Below are positions 17,541 through 28,942 of a stretch of DNA of 64,000 bases, piece after piece (within the stretch, counting starts at the first letter, position 1; each line of letters begins with the position of its first letter). The notes beneath the pieces were generated by a model. It was not told the origin of the DNA. It did not search any database and was given only the letters and a program-made list of their open reading frames with translations. Made by a program: the position numbers and the translations under genes. The DNA is taken from positions 1-64,000 of the forward strand of contig NZ_QOHK01000011.1 in the NCBI RefSeq assembly GCF_003319175.1. Direction: 5' to 3'. The DNA comes from Blastococcus sp. TF02-8 (GTDB lineage: Bacteria; Actinomycetota; Actinomycetes; Mycobacteriales; Geodermatophilaceae).

Positions 17541-19610
17541 ATGCGCTACCCGGAGGCCCCGCGCCTGGACCTCGTCGACGACCTCCACGGCCACCGGGTG
17601 GCCGACCCCTACCGCTGGCTGGAGGACCCGGCGGACCCGCGCACCGTGGAGTGGTCGGCGGCGCAGGACGCGCTCGCCGCCGAGGTGCTCTCCGGCCTGC
17701 CGCTGCGGGCCCGCTTCGCCGAGCGGCTGGAGCAGCTGGTGCACGCCGGCGCCGTCGGGGTACCGGTGTGGCGCGGCGGGCGGGCATTCTCCACGCGCCG
17801 CGACCCGGGTCAGGAGCACGCCGTCCTCCGGGTGCGCGAGCCCGACGGCACCGTGCGCGTGCTGGTCGACCCGATGCGGCTCGACCCGGCGGGGACGACG
17901 ACGCTCGACGCGTGGTCGCCGTCGTGGGAGGGCGACCGGCTGGCCTACCAGGTGAGCACCGGCGGCGACGAGGAGTCGACGCTCTACGTCCTCGACGTCG
18001 CGACCGGCGAGCTCCTCGACGGCCCGGTCGACCGGTGCCGCTACTCCCCTGTCGGCTGGCTGCCCGGCGGGGACGAGCTGTTCTACGTCCGCCGGCTGGC
18101 ACCGGACCAGGTGCCGGCCGGGGAGGAGCAGTTCCACCGCCGCGTCTGGCGCCACCGGGTGGGCGGTGACCCGGCCGAGGACGTGCTGGTCCACGGGGAG
18201 GGGCTGGACCCGAGCAACTACTACGGCGTGCGCACCAGCGCCGACGGCCGCTGGCTGGTCGTCTCCGCGTCGGCCGGCACCGCCCCGCGGGACGACGTGT
18301 GGCTCGCCGACCTCGCCGGCGACGGCGCGCTCCGCGAGCTGCAGGTGGGGGCGGATGCGCAGACCGCCGCCTGGGTGGCCCGCGACGGGCGGCTCTGGCT
18401 GATGAGCGACCGGGACGCACCGCGCTGGCGGCTGGCGGTCGCCGAGCCCACCGACCCGTCGACGTGGGCGCCCGAGGCGTGGACCGACGTGATCCCGCAG
18501 CAGGACGACGCGGTCCTCTCCGACATCGCGCTCGTCGACGGTCCGGACGGCGCCCTGCAGGTGCTGGCCGTGCACGCCGTCGACGCCACCGACCGGCTGT
18601 CGGTCTGGGCGGCCGACGGCACGGGGCGGCTGGCCGAGGTCCCGGCCCCCGGCGCGGGCAGCATCTCCGGCGTCAGCGCCCCGCACACCGGCGGTACGAG
18701 CGCCTGGGTGGGGTACACCGACTACGCGACCCCGCCCTCGGTGCTGCGCTGGGACTCCACCGACCCCGGGGCGCTGGAGGAGGAGGAGAAGGCACCGGTC
18801 GCCGGCGAGGTGCCGGAGCTGACCGTCGTGGAGACCCACGCGACGTCGGAGGACGGCACCCCGGTGCACCTGTTCGTGCTGTCCAGCGCGGGCGCCCCGG
18901 ACCGCCCGCGGCCGACGGTGCTCTACGGCTACGGCGGGTTCAACGTCTCCCTCACGCCGGCCTACTCGGCACAGGCCCTCTCCTGGGTGGCCGCGGGTGG
19001 CGTGTGGGTGGTGGCCAACCTGCGAGGTGGCTCCGAGCACGGCGAGGAGTGGCACCGGGCCGGCATGCGCGAGCGCAAGCAGAACGTGTTCGACGACTTC
19101 GCCGCCGCCGGCGAGCACCTGGTGGCGCAGGGCTGGACGACGCACGGCCAGCTGGCCGTCATGGGCGGGTCCAACGGCGGGCTGCTGGTCGGCGCCACCC
19201 TCACCCAGCGGCCGGACCTCGCCGCCGCCGTCGTCTGCAGCGCGCCGCTGCTCGACATGGTCCGGTACGAGCTGTTCGGGCTGGGGCGGACCTGGAACGA
19301 CGAGTACGGCACCGCGGAGGACCCGGTCGAGCTCGGCTGGCTCCTGGGGTACTCGCCCTACCACGCGGTGCGCGAGGGCACGGCGTACCCGGCGACGCTG
19401 TTGACGACGTTCGACTCCGACACCCGGGTCGACCCCCTGCACGGCCGCAAGCTCGCCGCCGCCCTCCAGCACGCGACCAGCGGCGAGGGTCCGGTCGTGC
19501 TGCGCAGCGAGAAGTCCGTGGGTCACGGTGCGCGGGCGGTCAGCCGCACCGTGGGGCTGGCCGCCGACCAGCTGGCGTTCCTCGCGGCGCACACCGGTCT
19601 CACGTCGTGA
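17541..19610 (+). CDS. Prolyl oligopeptidase family serine peptidase (S9)
   Basis: A 689-residue S9 peptidase that cuts short peptides after proline or basic residues. The N-terminal MRYPEAPRLDLVDDLHGHRVADPYRWLED is a standard opening, followed by a seven-bladed propeller (about 80-400) and an alpha/beta-hydrolase domain. Catalytic residues seen: Ser544 in MGGSNGG, Asp627 in DSDTRVDP and His662 in SVGHGAR. GGSEHGEEWHRAGM and the Trp-rich LGYSPYHAV are typical of prolyl oligopeptidase rather than oligopeptidase B. No signal peptide, so cytoplasmic. ATG 17541 fits the TAGCGT box. Confidence 0.9.
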   Translation: MRYPEAPRLDLVDDLHGHRVADPYRWLEDPADPRTVEWSAAQDALAAEVLSGLPLRARFAERLEQLVHAGAVGVPVWRGGRAFSTRRDPGQEHAVLRVREPDGTVRVLVDPMRLDPAGTTTLDAWSPSWEGDRLAYQVSTGGDEESTLYVLDVATGELLDGPVDRCRYSPVGWLPGGDELFYVRRLAPDQVPAGEEQFHRRVWRHRVGGDPAEDVLVHGEGLDPSNYYGVRTSADGRWLVVSASAGTAPRDDVWLADLAGDGALRELQVGADAQTAAWVARDGRLWLMSDRDAPRWRLAVAEPTDPSTWAPEAWTDVIPQQDDAVLSDIALVDGPDGALQVLAVHAVDATDRLSVWAADGTGRLAEVPAPGAGSISGVSAPHTGGTSAWVGYTDYATPPSVLRWDSTDPGALEEEEKAPVAGEVPELTVVETHATSEDGTPVHLFVLSSAGAPDRPRPTVLYGYGGFNVSLTPAYSAQALSWVAAGGVWVVANLRGGSEHGEEWHRAGMRERKQNVFDDFAAAGEHLVAQGWTTHGQLAVMGGSNGGLLVGATLTQRPDLAAAVVCSAPLLDMVRYELFGLGRTWNDEYGTAEDPVELGWLLGYSPYHAVREGTAYPATLLTTFDSDTRVDPLHGRKLAAALQHATSGEGPVVLRSEKSVGHGARAVSRTVGLAADQLAFLAAHTGLTS

Positions 19611-19712
19611 GATTGCGGAACGTCCTCGGTCGGACACGCGCGGTGCCCTGCTGACGGCGCGCCGCCGACCTGTCAGTATTTCGGTAATGACCGGATCACC
19701 CACCGTGCTGGC

Positions 19713-21017
19713 ATGAGCACGGACGCGTCGGGGACGGCGTCCTCCTCGCTGCGTCAGGCGACGTTCCGCGAGGTGTTCGCGGTGCGCGAGTTCCGCCCCC
19801 TCTTCGGCACCTTCCTGCTGTCGGCGGCCGGTGACGAGCTGGCGCGGGTCGCGCTGACCGTCCTCGTCTACGCCCGCACCGACTCCCCCCTGCTGGCGGC
19901 GCTCACCTTCGCCATCGGCTACCTGCCCTGGCTGCTGGGCGGCCCGCTGCTGTCGGTGCTGGCGGACCGGTTCCCGCGCCACCGGGTGCTGATCGCCACC
20001 GACGCCGCCCGCGCCGTCGTGGTGGCCCTGATGGCACTGCCCGGCGTCCCGCTGTGGCTGCTGCTGGTGCTGCTCTTCCTGGTCGGGCTGTGCGCGCCGC
20101 CGTTCGAGTCGGCCCGGTCCGCGCTCATGGCCGACGTGCTCGACGGCGACCGGTACGCCGTGGCCACCTCGCTCACCGGCATCACGGTGCAGCTCGCGCA
20201 GGTCGGCGGCTTCCTGGCCGGCGGTGCCCTGCTGCTCGTGTTCAGCCCCAGCACGGCCCTGCTCGTCGACGCGGCGACCTTCCTCGTCTCCGCGGTGTGG
20301 CTGTGGGCCGGGCTGCAGCGGCGTCCGGCACCGGCCTCGGAGATCGGCGACCAGCCGACGACGCTGTGGCGTGACGCCGTGGAAGGGCTCCGCTTCATCC
20401 GGCGGACACCGCGACTCCTGGCGATCGTCGGCGTCGCGTGGTTGGCGACGGGGTTCCTGTACGCACCAGAGGGCATCGCCGCACCGCTGGTCGACGAGCT
20501 CGGCCGCACGCAGACGGCGGTCGGCGTCCTGCTGGCCGCGAATCCGCTGGGGCTGACGATCAGCGGCCTGGTCATCGCGCGGCTCGTGCCGCCGCACCGC
20601 CGCGAGCGGCTGGTCGGCCCGCTCGTGGTCGCCTCGCTGCTCGCGGTACTGGCGGCCGGCCTGGTCGCCGTCGTGGCCGCCCCTTCCCCGGCGACCTTCT
20701 GGGCCGTCGTCGTGCTGCTCTTCTTCTCGGGCCTGGCCGGCGCGTGGACGATCCCGCTCAACGTCGCGTTCGTGCAGGCCGTGCCCAGCGCCTACCGGGG
20801 CCGGGCGTTCGGGGTGGCGGCCAGCGGGCTCTCCGGCATCCAGGGCCTGGGCGCGCTCGTCTCCGGCGTGGCCGCCGAAGGGGTGGGCGCCGCCGTGGTG
20901 GTGGCCGTGGCGGGTGGCCTCGGAATGATCGCGGTCGCGCCGACGCTGGTGGCCTATCGGCGGACACGCGACCAGGTGCCCGCCGCGGTCGACGTTGAGG
21001 GAGCATCCGGGGCATGA
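19713..21017 (+). CDS. MFS transporter (12 TM, EntS-like group)
   Basis: A 434-residue membrane protein with about 12 hydrophobic helices, in the group of exporters related to EntS and macrolide pumps. The early [29 protein letters not shown] and [19 protein letters not shown] (loop 2-3 motif A) are recognisable. The stop overlaps the glbO start by four bases (ATGA), so both are on one message. Pairing a transporter with a globin may be accidental; substrate unknown. Confidence 0.8.
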   Translation: MSTDASGTASSSLRQATFREVFAVREFRPLFGTFLLSAAGDELARVALTVLVYARTDSPLLAALTFAIGYLPWLLGGPLLSVLADRFPRHRVLIATDAARAVVVALMALPGVPLWLLLVLLFLVGLCAPPFESARSALMADVLDGDRYAVATSLTGITVQLAQVGGFLAGGALLLVFSPSTALLVDAATFLVSAVWLWAGLQRRPAPASEIGDQPTTLWRDAVEGLRFIRRTPRLLAIVGVAWLATGFLYAPEGIAAPLVDELGRTQTAVGVLLAANPLGLTISGLVIARLVPPHRRERLVGPLVVASLLAVLAAGLVAVVAAPSPATFWAVVVLLFFSGLAGAWTIPLNVAFVQAVPSAYRGRAFGVAASGLSGIQGLGALVSGVAAEGVGAAVVVAVAGGLGMIAVAPTLVAYRRTRDQVPAAVDVEGASGA

Positions 21018-21412
21018 GCGAGTCGAGGCGGTCGCTGCCGTCGGCGCGGTCCTTCTACGACGAGGTGGGGGGCGAGCCCACCTTCCGCACGCTCGTGCAG
21101 CGCTTCTACGCCGGCGTCCGCACCGACCCCGTGCTGCAGCCCATGTACCCCCAGGACGACTGGGAGGGCGCCGAGACGCGGCTGCGCGGCTTCCTCGAGC
21201 AGTACTGGGGTGGCCCGACGACCTACTCCGAGCAGCGCGGACATCCCCGGCTGCGGATGCGGCACGCCCCCTTCGCGATCGGTCCGGTCGAGCGGGACGC
21301 CTGGCTGTCGCACATGCGCGACGCCGTCGACTCCCTGGAGCTCCCTCCCGAGCAGGACGCGACGTTGTGGGGTTACCTGGAGATGGCGGCCCGCAGCATG
21401 CAGAACCGCTGA
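21014..21412 (+). CDS. glbO: Truncated haemoglobin, group II
   Basis: A 132-residue group II truncated globin (GlbO), which binds oxygen and is linked in actinobacteria to peroxide and nitric-oxide chemistry. The proximal haem histidine is His84 in RMRHAPF, the tryptophan at G8 is Trp97 in RDAWLSHM, and the glycine-rich loop [18 protein letters not shown] is typical. It overlaps the upstream MFS gene and is followed 59 bases later by the alpha-glucosidase gene; glbO beside aglA is also the mycobacterial order (Rv2470-Rv2471). Confidence 0.93.
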   Translation: MSESRRSLPSARSFYDEVGGEPTFRTLVQRFYAGVRTDPVLQPMYPQDDWEGAETRLRGFLEQYWGGPTTYSEQRGHPRLRMRHAPFAIGPVERDAWLSHMRDAVDSLELPPEQDATLWGYLEMAARSMQNR

Positions 21413-21471
21413 GGGATCTCGCTCCCCCACCGCTCGCAGGCTCTCGTCGGGCCTCTGCAGGAAGGCCGTCC

Positions 21472-23028
21472 ATGGAGTCGCAGTGGTGGCGGGACGCGGT
21501 CTTCTACCAGATCTACATCCGCAGCTTCGCCGACGGGAACGGCGACGGCGTGGGCGACCTGGCCGGCATCCGGTCCCGGCTGCCCCACCTCGCCGACCTC
21601 GGGGTCGACGCGCTGTGGATCACCCCGTTCTACCCCTCCCCGATGGCCGACCACGGCTACGACGTCGCCGATCCCCGCGACGTCGAGCCGGTGTTCGGTG
21701 ACCTCGCGGAGTTCGACGCGATGCTCGCCGAGGCACATGCGCTCGGCATCCGGGTGACCGTCGACCTGGTTCCCAACCACAGCTCGCACGACCACGAGTG
21801 GTTCCGGGCGGCGCTCGCCGCGGCGCCCGGGTCTCCCGAGCGGGCCCGGTACCTGTTCCGCGACGGCCGCGGTACCGACGGCCGCGAGCCGCCGAACAAC
21901 TGGCCCTCGGTGTTCGGCGGCCCGGCGTGGACGCGCGTGCCCGACGGCCAGTGGTACCTGCACATCTTCGCCCCGGAGCAGCCCGACCTGAACTTCGCCA
22001 ACCCCGAGGTCGTCGCCGACCTCGAGGAGACGATGCGCTTCTGGCTCGACCGTGGTGTGGACGGTTTCCGCATCGACGTCGCCCACGGCATGGCCAAGCC
22101 CTACGGGCTCCCCGACATGGTGCCGATGGACGACACCGGTCTGCTCGACGACCACGGGCCGGGCGACCACCGGTTCGACCAGGACGGCGTGCACGTGGTG
22201 CACCGGCGGATCCGGGCGGTGCTCGACCAGTACCCCGGCACGATGGCCGTCGGCGAGGTCTGGGTCTCCGACGACGACCGGCTGGCCCAGTACCTGGCGC
22301 CGGACGAGCTGCAGCTGGCCTTCAACTTCAAGCTGCTGACGGCGGAGTGGACCGCGGAGAACCTGCGCGATGCGATCACCCACTCGCTGGCCGCCGTCTC
22401 GGGGACGCCGGCCCCGGCCTGCTGGGTGCTGTCCAACCACGACCGGCCGCGGCACGTCACCCGCTACGGCGGCGGTGAGCTGGGCACGCGGCGGGCACGC
22501 GCGGCGGCGCTCCTCCAGCTCGCGCTGCCCGGAGCGGCCTACCTCTACAACGGCGACGAGCTCGGCATGCCCGACGTCGACCTCCCCGACGAGGTGCTGC
22601 AGGACCCGATCTGGTTCCGCTCCGAGGGCGCCGAGCGCGGGCGTGATGCCTGCCGGATCCCGGTCCCGTGGTCGGGCACCGAACCCTCCTACGGGTTCTC
22701 CTCGCGCCCCGACACCTGGTTGCCGATGCCGGCCGGCTGGGGCCCGCTGACCGTCGAGGCGCAGGCGGCGGACGACGCTTCGATGCTGTCGCTGTACCGA
22801 ACGGCGCTCGCGCTGCGCAGCGCGTCGTCCCTGTTCACGGGCGAGGATGTGCAGTGGTTACAGGCACCCGACCGTTGCGTCGCCTTCCGGCGGCCCGGCG
22901 GCCTGGTCTGCTTCGTCAACCTCTCGGAGGCCCCGGTTCCCCTCCCCGAGGGCGAGGTGCTGCTCAGCAGCGCCCCGGTGGACGGCGGCAGCGTGACGCC
23001 CGACACCGCGGTGTGGCTGCAGGGGTGA
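21472..23028 (+). CDS. aglA: Alpha-glucosidase (GH13)
   Basis: A 518-residue glycoside hydrolase of family 13 that cleaves alpha-glucosidic bonds in maltose-like sugars or sucrose. The four conserved regions are seen: DLVPNHSS, GFRIDVAHG (nucleophile Asp), VGEVWVS (acid/base Glu) and SNHDRPR (transition-state Asp). The start WWRDAVFYQIYIRSFADGNGDGVGDL is classic for the family. The ATG at 21472 follows GGAAGG. No signal peptide, so cytoplasmic. Compared with some homologues it is slightly short at the C-terminal beta domain. Confidence 0.92.
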   Translation: MESQWWRDAVFYQIYIRSFADGNGDGVGDLAGIRSRLPHLADLGVDALWITPFYPSPMADHGYDVADPRDVEPVFGDLAEFDAMLAEAHALGIRVTVDLVPNHSSHDHEWFRAALAAAPGSPERARYLFRDGRGTDGREPPNNWPSVFGGPAWTRVPDGQWYLHIFAPEQPDLNFANPEVVADLEETMRFWLDRGVDGFRIDVAHGMAKPYGLPDMVPMDDTGLLDDHGPGDHRFDQDGVHVVHRRIRAVLDQYPGTMAVGEVWVSDDDRLAQYLAPDELQLAFNFKLLTAEWTAENLRDAITHSLAAVSGTPAPACWVLSNHDRPRHVTRYGGGELGTRRARAAALLQLALPGAAYLYNGDELGMPDVDLPDEVLQDPIWFRSEGAERGRDACRIPVPWSGTEPSYGFSSRPDTWLPMPAGWGPLTVEAQAADDASMLSLYRTALALRSASSLFTGEDVQWLQAPDRCVAFRRPGGLVCFVNLSEAPVPLPEGEVLLSSAPVDGGSVTPDTAVWLQG

Positions 23029-23071
23029 CCGCCGGGCGGGCGTGCGGAACGGCTCCGGTACCTTCCGCCGC

Positions 23072-23638
23072 GTGAAGTCCCGGGATCTCGCCTACGTCGC
23101 CCTGTTCGCCGCCATCGTCGCGGTGCTGGGGCTGCTCCCGCCCGTGAACGTCCCGGGGCTGCCCGTGCCGATCACCGCGCAGACGCTCGGCGTCATGCTG
23201 GCCGGCTCGGTGCTCGGGGCGAAGCGCGGTGGACTGTCGCTGCTGGTCTTCCTGGCGCTGGTCGCCGCGGGCGCGCCCCTGCTCTCGGGCGGGCGGGGAG
23301 GGTTGGCCGTCTTCGCGGGCCCCACTGCCGGCTACCTGTACAGCTGGCCGATCGCCGCCTTCGTCATCGGCCTGCTGACCCAGCTGTTCTGGAAGCGGTT
23401 CAACCTGGCCTGGGCCCTGGTCGCCAACATGATCGGCGGCATCGTGGTCATCTACGCGATCGGCATCCCCTTCACCGCCCTGTTCGGCGACGTCTCGCTC
23501 TGGGCCTCCTTCACCGGCTCGTTCACCTTCATCCCGGGTGACCTGGTGAAGGCCGTCGCCGCCTCCGTGGTGGCCGTCGCGGTCCGCCGCGCCTACCCGG
23601 TGATCGAGCTGCCGAGCCGGCGCGCCACCGCGGGCTGA
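23072..23638 (+). CDS. bioY: BioY, biotin ECF transporter S component
   Basis: The membrane-embedded substrate-binding subunit (188 residues, about six helices) of an energy-coupling-factor biotin transporter. Diagnostic parts are [28 protein letters not shown] and [18 protein letters not shown], where biotin contacts lie. The GTG at 23072 is chosen over 23042 because it starts at [12 protein letters not shown]. It is followed five bases later by the ATPase and then the T component, giving a complete BioY-BioM-BioN set in one operon. Confidence 0.92.
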   Translation: MKSRDLAYVALFAAIVAVLGLLPPVNVPGLPVPITAQTLGVMLAGSVLGAKRGGLSLLVFLALVAAGAPLLSGGRGGLAVFAGPTAGYLYSWPIAAFVIGLLTQLFWKRFNLAWALVANMIGGIVVIYAIGIPFTALFGDVSLWASFTGSFTFIPGDLVKAVAASVVAVAVRRAYPVIELPSRRATAG

Positions 23639-23643
23639 CCCCG

Positions 23644-24375
23644 GTGCGCTGGGGACGGCGCGCCGCCGGGGGCGCCGACGACGCGGTCGCGACCGGTGCC
23701 GGCATCGAGCTGCGCGGCGTCCGGCACGCCTTCGGGGAGCGCGTCGTCCTCGACGGCGTCACGCTGACCCTGACCGAGCACCGGGTCGGCGTCATCGGGG
23801 GCAACGGGTCGGGCAAGAGCACGCTCGCCCGGCTGCTCAACGGGCTCGTGGTCCCGACCTCCGGAACGGTCCGCGTCGACGGGCTGGACACCCGTACCCA
23901 GGTGCGAGCGGTGCGCCGCCGGGTGGGGTTCGTCTTCCAGGACCCCGACGCGCAGATCGTGCACCCGACCGTCGCCGAGGACCTCGCCTTCGGTCCGCAC
24001 AACCAGGGGCTGGACGACGCCGAGGTGGCCCACCGGGTCGAGGAGATGCTGGACCGCTACGGCCTGGCCGGGCACCGTGACCACCCGGCGCACCTCCTCT
24101 CCGGCGGCCAGAAGCAGCTGCTCGCCATCGCCGGGGTGCTCGCGATGCGCCCCCAGCGGATCGTGTTCGACGAGCCCACGACGCTCCTGGACCTGGCCAA
24201 CACGCGCCGGGTGGCCAGGGTGATCGACGAGCTGGAGCAGGACGTCGTGGTCGTCACCCACCACCTCGACCTGCTGGACGGATTCGACCGCGTGCTGGTG
24301 GTCGAGGACGGGCAGGTCGTCGCCGACGGCGCGCCCGCCGAGACCGTGCCCTGGTACGTGGCGAGGATGGGCTGA
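23644..24375 (+). CDS. bioM: BioM, ECF transporter ATPase
   Basis: A 243-residue ATPase that powers biotin uptake. Walker [10 protein letters not shown] is near residue 54, the Q-loop in [15 protein letters not shown] is the ECF type (DPDxQ), the signature reads LSGGQKQ and Walker B IVFDEPT. A 20-residue leader before the first strand is unusual and may mean the true start is further in. The stop overlaps the start of bioN by one base (TGATG). Confidence 0.9.
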   Translation: MRWGRRAAGGADDAVATGAGIELRGVRHAFGERVVLDGVTLTLTEHRVGVIGGNGSGKSTLARLLNGLVVPTSGTVRVDGLDTRTQVRAVRRRVGFVFQDPDAQIVHPTVAEDLAFGPHNQGLDDAEVAHRVEEMLDRYGLAGHRDHPAHLLSGGQKQLLAIAGVLAMRPQRIVFDEPTTLLDLANTRRVARVIDELEQDVVVVTHHLDLLDGFDRVLVVEDGQVVADGAPAETVPWYVARMG

Positions 24376-25016
24376 TGCTGTCGCTCTACGTGCCGGGTGA
24401 CAGCGTCGTCCACCGGGTCCGGGCCGGCCTGAAGCTCGCCGTCCTGGCGGCGCTGGGCGTCGGGCTCTTCCTCGGCGACTCGCCGGTGCTGATGACCGGC
24501 GCCCTGCTGCTGACCCTGGTCGTCGGCGTCGCGGTCGCGCACCTGCCCTGGCTCGCACTGGCGGTGCAGGTCCGGCCGGTGTGGCTGTGGCTGGCGCTGC
24601 TGTTCGGCTTCCACCTGCTGGCGACGGACCTGCGCACCGGGACCGTCGCCGTCCTCCGGCTGCTCGCGCTGCTGGTCGCCGCCGCCGTCGTCACCGCCAC
24701 GACCCGGGTGACGGCGATGGTGGCCGTGATCGAGTGGCTGGCCTCGCCCCTGCGCATGGTCGGCGTGCGTCCGGACCGGATCGGGCTGGTTCTCGCGATG
24801 ACGCTGCGCTTCATCCCGCTGGTCGCCGACAAGGCGGCGCGGATCAGGGAGGCCCAGGCAGCCCGCGGTGGCAGCCGGGTGCGGCTGGGCATGGCCGTTC
24901 CGCTGCTGATCGAGGTGCTGCGCATGGCGACGACGGTCGGCGAGGCACTGGACGCCCGGGGAGCCGACGACGTCCCCGTGCGCCGGGGCGGACGGCGCGC
25001 GAGGCTGGCCGCGTGA
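24375..25016 (+). CDS. bioN: BioN, ECF transporter T component
   Basis: A 213-residue transmembrane coupling protein (about five helices) linking BioY to BioM. It carries DSVVHRVRAGLKL at the start and the coupling motif IREAQAARGG, an A-R-G motif near residue 160, followed by a second EALDARGADD. The start ATG is coupled to the bioM stop, and its own stop overlaps the next gene by four bases (GTGA). Confidence 0.9.
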   Translation: MLSLYVPGDSVVHRVRAGLKLAVLAALGVGLFLGDSPVLMTGALLLTLVVGVAVAHLPWLALAVQVRPVWLWLALLFGFHLLATDLRTGTVAVLRLLALLVAAAVVTATTRVTAMVAVIEWLASPLRMVGVRPDRIGLVLAMTLRFIPLVADKAARIREAQAARGGSRVRLGMAVPLLIEVLRMATTVGEALDARGADDVPVRRGGRRARLAA

Positions 25017-25546
25017 CCGGGGCCGTTCGGGAGATCTGGCTGACCGGCACGGCGGCCGCGCCGATGCGGCGGGTGCCGAGCGGCCGCCTGCGGCCCGGAG
25101 TCGGGCTGGAGGGTGACCGCTACGCGCTCGGCGGCGGCACCTGGGCGCAGTACCCGGACCTGGAGAAGCAGCTGACGCTGATCGACGCCGACGACGTGGC
25201 CGCCGTCGCCGCAGAGGTGGGCGCCGAGCTCTCCCCCGGTGACACCCGGCGCAACCTGGTGACCAGCGGCATCGCGCTGCCCTCCCTGGTCGGCGGGTGG
25301 TTCGCGGTGGGCGACGCGCTGCTGTTCGGGATGAAGCGTTGCCCGCCCTGCACGCACCTGGAGCGGCTGACCGGGCTGAAGCTGGTCAAGGCGATGGTGC
25401 ACCGCGGCGGGATCAATGCGGCGGTGTTCGGCGGCGGGACGGTCACCGAGGGCGCGGTCGTCCGGCCGGTGTCGGACGAGGAGGCTGCCCGTCGCGGCGC
25501 TCCGACCGGCGCCGACCGGCCGGTTCCGCGCATCGTCAACGGCTAG
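25013..25546 (+). CDS. MOSC domain protein
   Basis: A 177-residue MOSC protein. MOSC domains handle sulfur and molybdopterin-linked chemistry; the conserved cysteine is probably in MKRCPPCTHLERLTG (about residue 108-114). GVGLEGDRYALGGGTW and LTLIDADDV are family motifs, and GDTRRNLVTSG is highly typical. The GTG at 25013 overlaps the bioN stop, so it is co-transcribed with the biotin transporter. Why these are linked is not clear, but YiiM-like MOSC proteins act on N-hydroxylated compounds. Specific substrate unknown. Confidence 0.85.
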   Translation: MTGAVREIWLTGTAAAPMRRVPSGRLRPGVGLEGDRYALGGGTWAQYPDLEKQLTLIDADDVAAVAAEVGAELSPGDTRRNLVTSGIALPSLVGGWFAVGDALLFGMKRCPPCTHLERLTGLKLVKAMVHRGGINAAVFGGGTVTEGAVVRPVSDEEAARRGAPTGADRPVPRIVNG

Positions 25547-25617
25547 AGCGACCACCCCGGAAGCTCCGACTCTGCGTGCACCGGTCAGCAGAGCCCGAGC
25601 GTGCCGGAGGCAACCTC

Positions 25618-26040
25618 TCAGGCCGCCGGCTCGTCGGTCCAGCGGGCAAGGAACTCCTTCTCCTCGGCGGTGAGCCGGCGAGGACGGTTCAGCGCGAAGT
25701 CGAACGGAACGAGCAGGGTGCTGCCGGTGACGGCCAGGGCGCCGTGGTCGAAGAGCTCGTAGTGGCAGGTGAAGGCGGCCGCGCGAACGCCGGACACCCA
25801 CAGCTGCACCTCGAGCGGGTCGCGGGAGTAGACGACCGGGCGCTTGTAGGCGATCTCGTGCGAGGCCACCACGAGGCCGCGGCGGAGCCCGGTGCGTTCG
25901 TCGTGACTCGGCTGCTCGAAGAACAGGTTGACCCGCGCCATCTCGAAGTAGCCGAGGAAGGCCACGTTGTTGATGTGCTGGTAGGCGTCCATGTCCGACC
26001 AGCGCATCGGGACCTGCACGGTGTGCCTCACGGTGAGCAC
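25618..26040 (-). CDS. 4HBT-type acyl-CoA thioesterase
   Basis: A 140-residue hotdog-fold thioesterase that would hydrolyse acyl-CoA. The catalytic motif MRWSDMDAYQHINNVAFLGYFE is at residues 12-33 (acid Asp18), followed by YKRPVVYSRDPLEVQLWVSGV. It matches the Rv2475c type near ettA in mycobacteria. Convergent with the MOSC gene; monocistronic on the minus strand. Confidence 0.85.
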   Translation of the reverse strand: MLTVRHTVQVPMRWSDMDAYQHINNVAFLGYFEMARVNLFFEQPSHDERTGLRRGLVVASHEIAYKRPVVYSRDPLEVQLWVSGVRAAAFTCHYELFDHGALAVTGSTLLVPFDFALNRPRRLTAEEKEFLARWTDEPAA

Positions 26041-26125
26041 CCTGCCCTACGGACCGGCGTTCGGGGCCAGGCGGCGCCGAGGGTCGAGCCGCGCCGTCGT
26101 CCCCTGAGCCGCGACAAGCGCGCCC

Positions 26126-26131
26126 TAGCCT
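26126..26131 (+). promoter_or_regulatory. Leaderless -10 box of phosphatase-like gene
   Basis: TAGCCT sits seven bases before the GTG at 26139 and no ribosome site is present, as in leaderless genes. Confidence 0.6.
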
Positions 26132-26138
26132 CGGGTGC

Positions 26139-26567
26139 GTGAGCGAGCCGTGGGACCCGGCGGCCCCCGGCGTGCTGATGCTGCCCTCGGGTCGACTGGT
26201 GCGCGGTCGATCGCTGCGAGCACCGCGGCCGCCGGGAGCGCTCCCGGACCTCGGCGTGTACCTGGCTCGGCACCCGGGCCCGCCGACGGACTGGGAGAGC
26301 CGGTGGATCCGCTGCCCGGACTTCCGGCTGCCGCGCGACCCGGCGGAACTGCGAACGGCGCTGGTGGAGGCATGGGAGCGGTCCGCCACCGAGCGCGTGG
26401 AGGTCGCCTGCGGCGGTGGCACCGGGCGGACGGGGACCGCACTGGCCTGCCTGGCCGTGTTGGACGGGATACCCCCGGACGAGGCCGTCGCCTTCGTCCG
26501 TGCCCGCTACCGACGGCGAGCGGTGGAGACCCGTGGCCAGCGCCAGTTCGTCCGAGGGTTCGGCTGA
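26139..26567 (+). CDS. Protein-tyrosine-phosphatase-like protein
   Basis: A 142-residue protein with the phosphatase signature Cys91-x5-Arg97 in VEVACGGGTGRTGTALACL, that is, the CX5R loop with the following Thr-Gly. Before it lies LRTALVEAWERSATERVE and after it a helical IPPDEAVAFVRARYRRRAVET. The general-acid aspartate expected in this superfamily could be in DFRLPRDPAELR but is not certain. Small cytosolic dual-specificity-like phosphatase is the best guess. Followed by a perfect 15-bp terminator hairpin. Confidence 0.65.
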   Translation: MSEPWDPAAPGVLMLPSGRLVRGRSLRAPRPPGALPDLGVYLARHPGPPTDWESRWIRCPDFRLPRDPAELRTALVEAWERSATERVEVACGGGTGRTGTALACLAVLDGIPPDEAVAFVRARYRRRAVETRGQRQFVRGFG

Positions 26568-26593
26568 CGCGGACGCGGCGCCCGGATGCGCGT

Positions 26594-26627
26594 CAGGCCG
26601 GTCCCCTCCGACGAGGGGACCGGCCTG
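26594..26627. terminator. 15-bp perfect hairpin terminator
   Basis: CAGGCCGGTCCCCTC pairs with GAGGGGACCGGCCTG across a CGAC loop, in the gap between the convergent phosphatase-like gene and ettA. It can end transcription from both sides. Confidence 0.85.
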
Positions 26628-26654
26628 GCACGGGTGTCGGCGACCGCTGACGCG

Positions 26655-28325
<1,671 letters not shown>

Positions 28326-28426
28326 TGGCTTCTCGGGCCTTCCGTCGTCTCGCGAGCGGGGGCGGGGCCGCCGGACGCGACCCCACCCCTTACGTTCTCG
28401 CCCTCGATCCTCCCAGCCCGGGGCAA

Positions 28427-28942
28427 CTAGGCGTTGGCCGGTTCCTGCTCGGAGGCGTCGGCGTCCATCGACGGGAACGACGACCCGTCCTCGTCGTACT
28501 CCCGGTCGGCCGCGGAGTAGCCGGCGCCCGCCTGACCGAGGACCTCGCCGGTGTTCGTGTCGACCGTGCCCGCCGGGTCGGTCGCGCGGGCCGAACGCTT
28601 GAACACCGACATCCCCTTCGCCAGGTTGGAGCCGACGGCGAAGGCCTTGATCCGCGGCTTGCTCCGCGGCCCGCTCTCCGACTCCCAGCTGTCGGTGGTC
28701 AGCGCGCCGTGGACGATCACGGGATCGCCCTTGCTGACGGACCCGGCCACGTTGCTGCTGAGGCCGTTCCAGCACTCCACGTCGACCCAGAACGTGCCGG
28801 AGTCGACGAACTGCCCGGTGCCGGCGTCGTAGCGGCGCGCGGTCGAGGCGAGACGGAAGTTGGTGACCGTGCCGTTCTGGGTGTTGTTCCGACGCGGTGC
28901 GTCGACGACGTTGCCGACGACGGTGACGATGGTGTCGTTCAC
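28427..28942 (-). CDS. ssb: Single-stranded DNA-binding protein
   Basis: A 171-residue SSB with an N-terminal OB fold (TIVTVVGNVVDAPRRNN, FRLASTARRYD, FWVDVECWNGLSSNVAGSVSKGDPVIV) and a disordered acidic tail. The tail ends in EQEPANA and lacks the usual DDDIPF tip that recruits repair proteins, so this is probably the accessory SSB paralogue (SsbB type, Rv2478c) rather than the replicative one. It lies upstream of ettA by 101 bases on the same strand. Confidence 0.88.
   Translation of the reverse strand: MNDTIVTVVGNVVDAPRRNNTQNGTVTNFRLASTARRYDAGTGQFVDSGTFWVDVECWNGLSSNVAGSVSKGDPVIVHGALTTDSWESESGPRSKPRIKAFAVGSNLAKGMSVFKRSARATDPAGTVDTNTGEVLGQAGAGYSAADREYDEDGSSFPSMDADASEQEPANA

Noticed and set aside
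17391-21473. A 1360-codon open frame opposite the oligopeptidase and MFS genes
   Set aside because: Same GC-driven antisense artefact.
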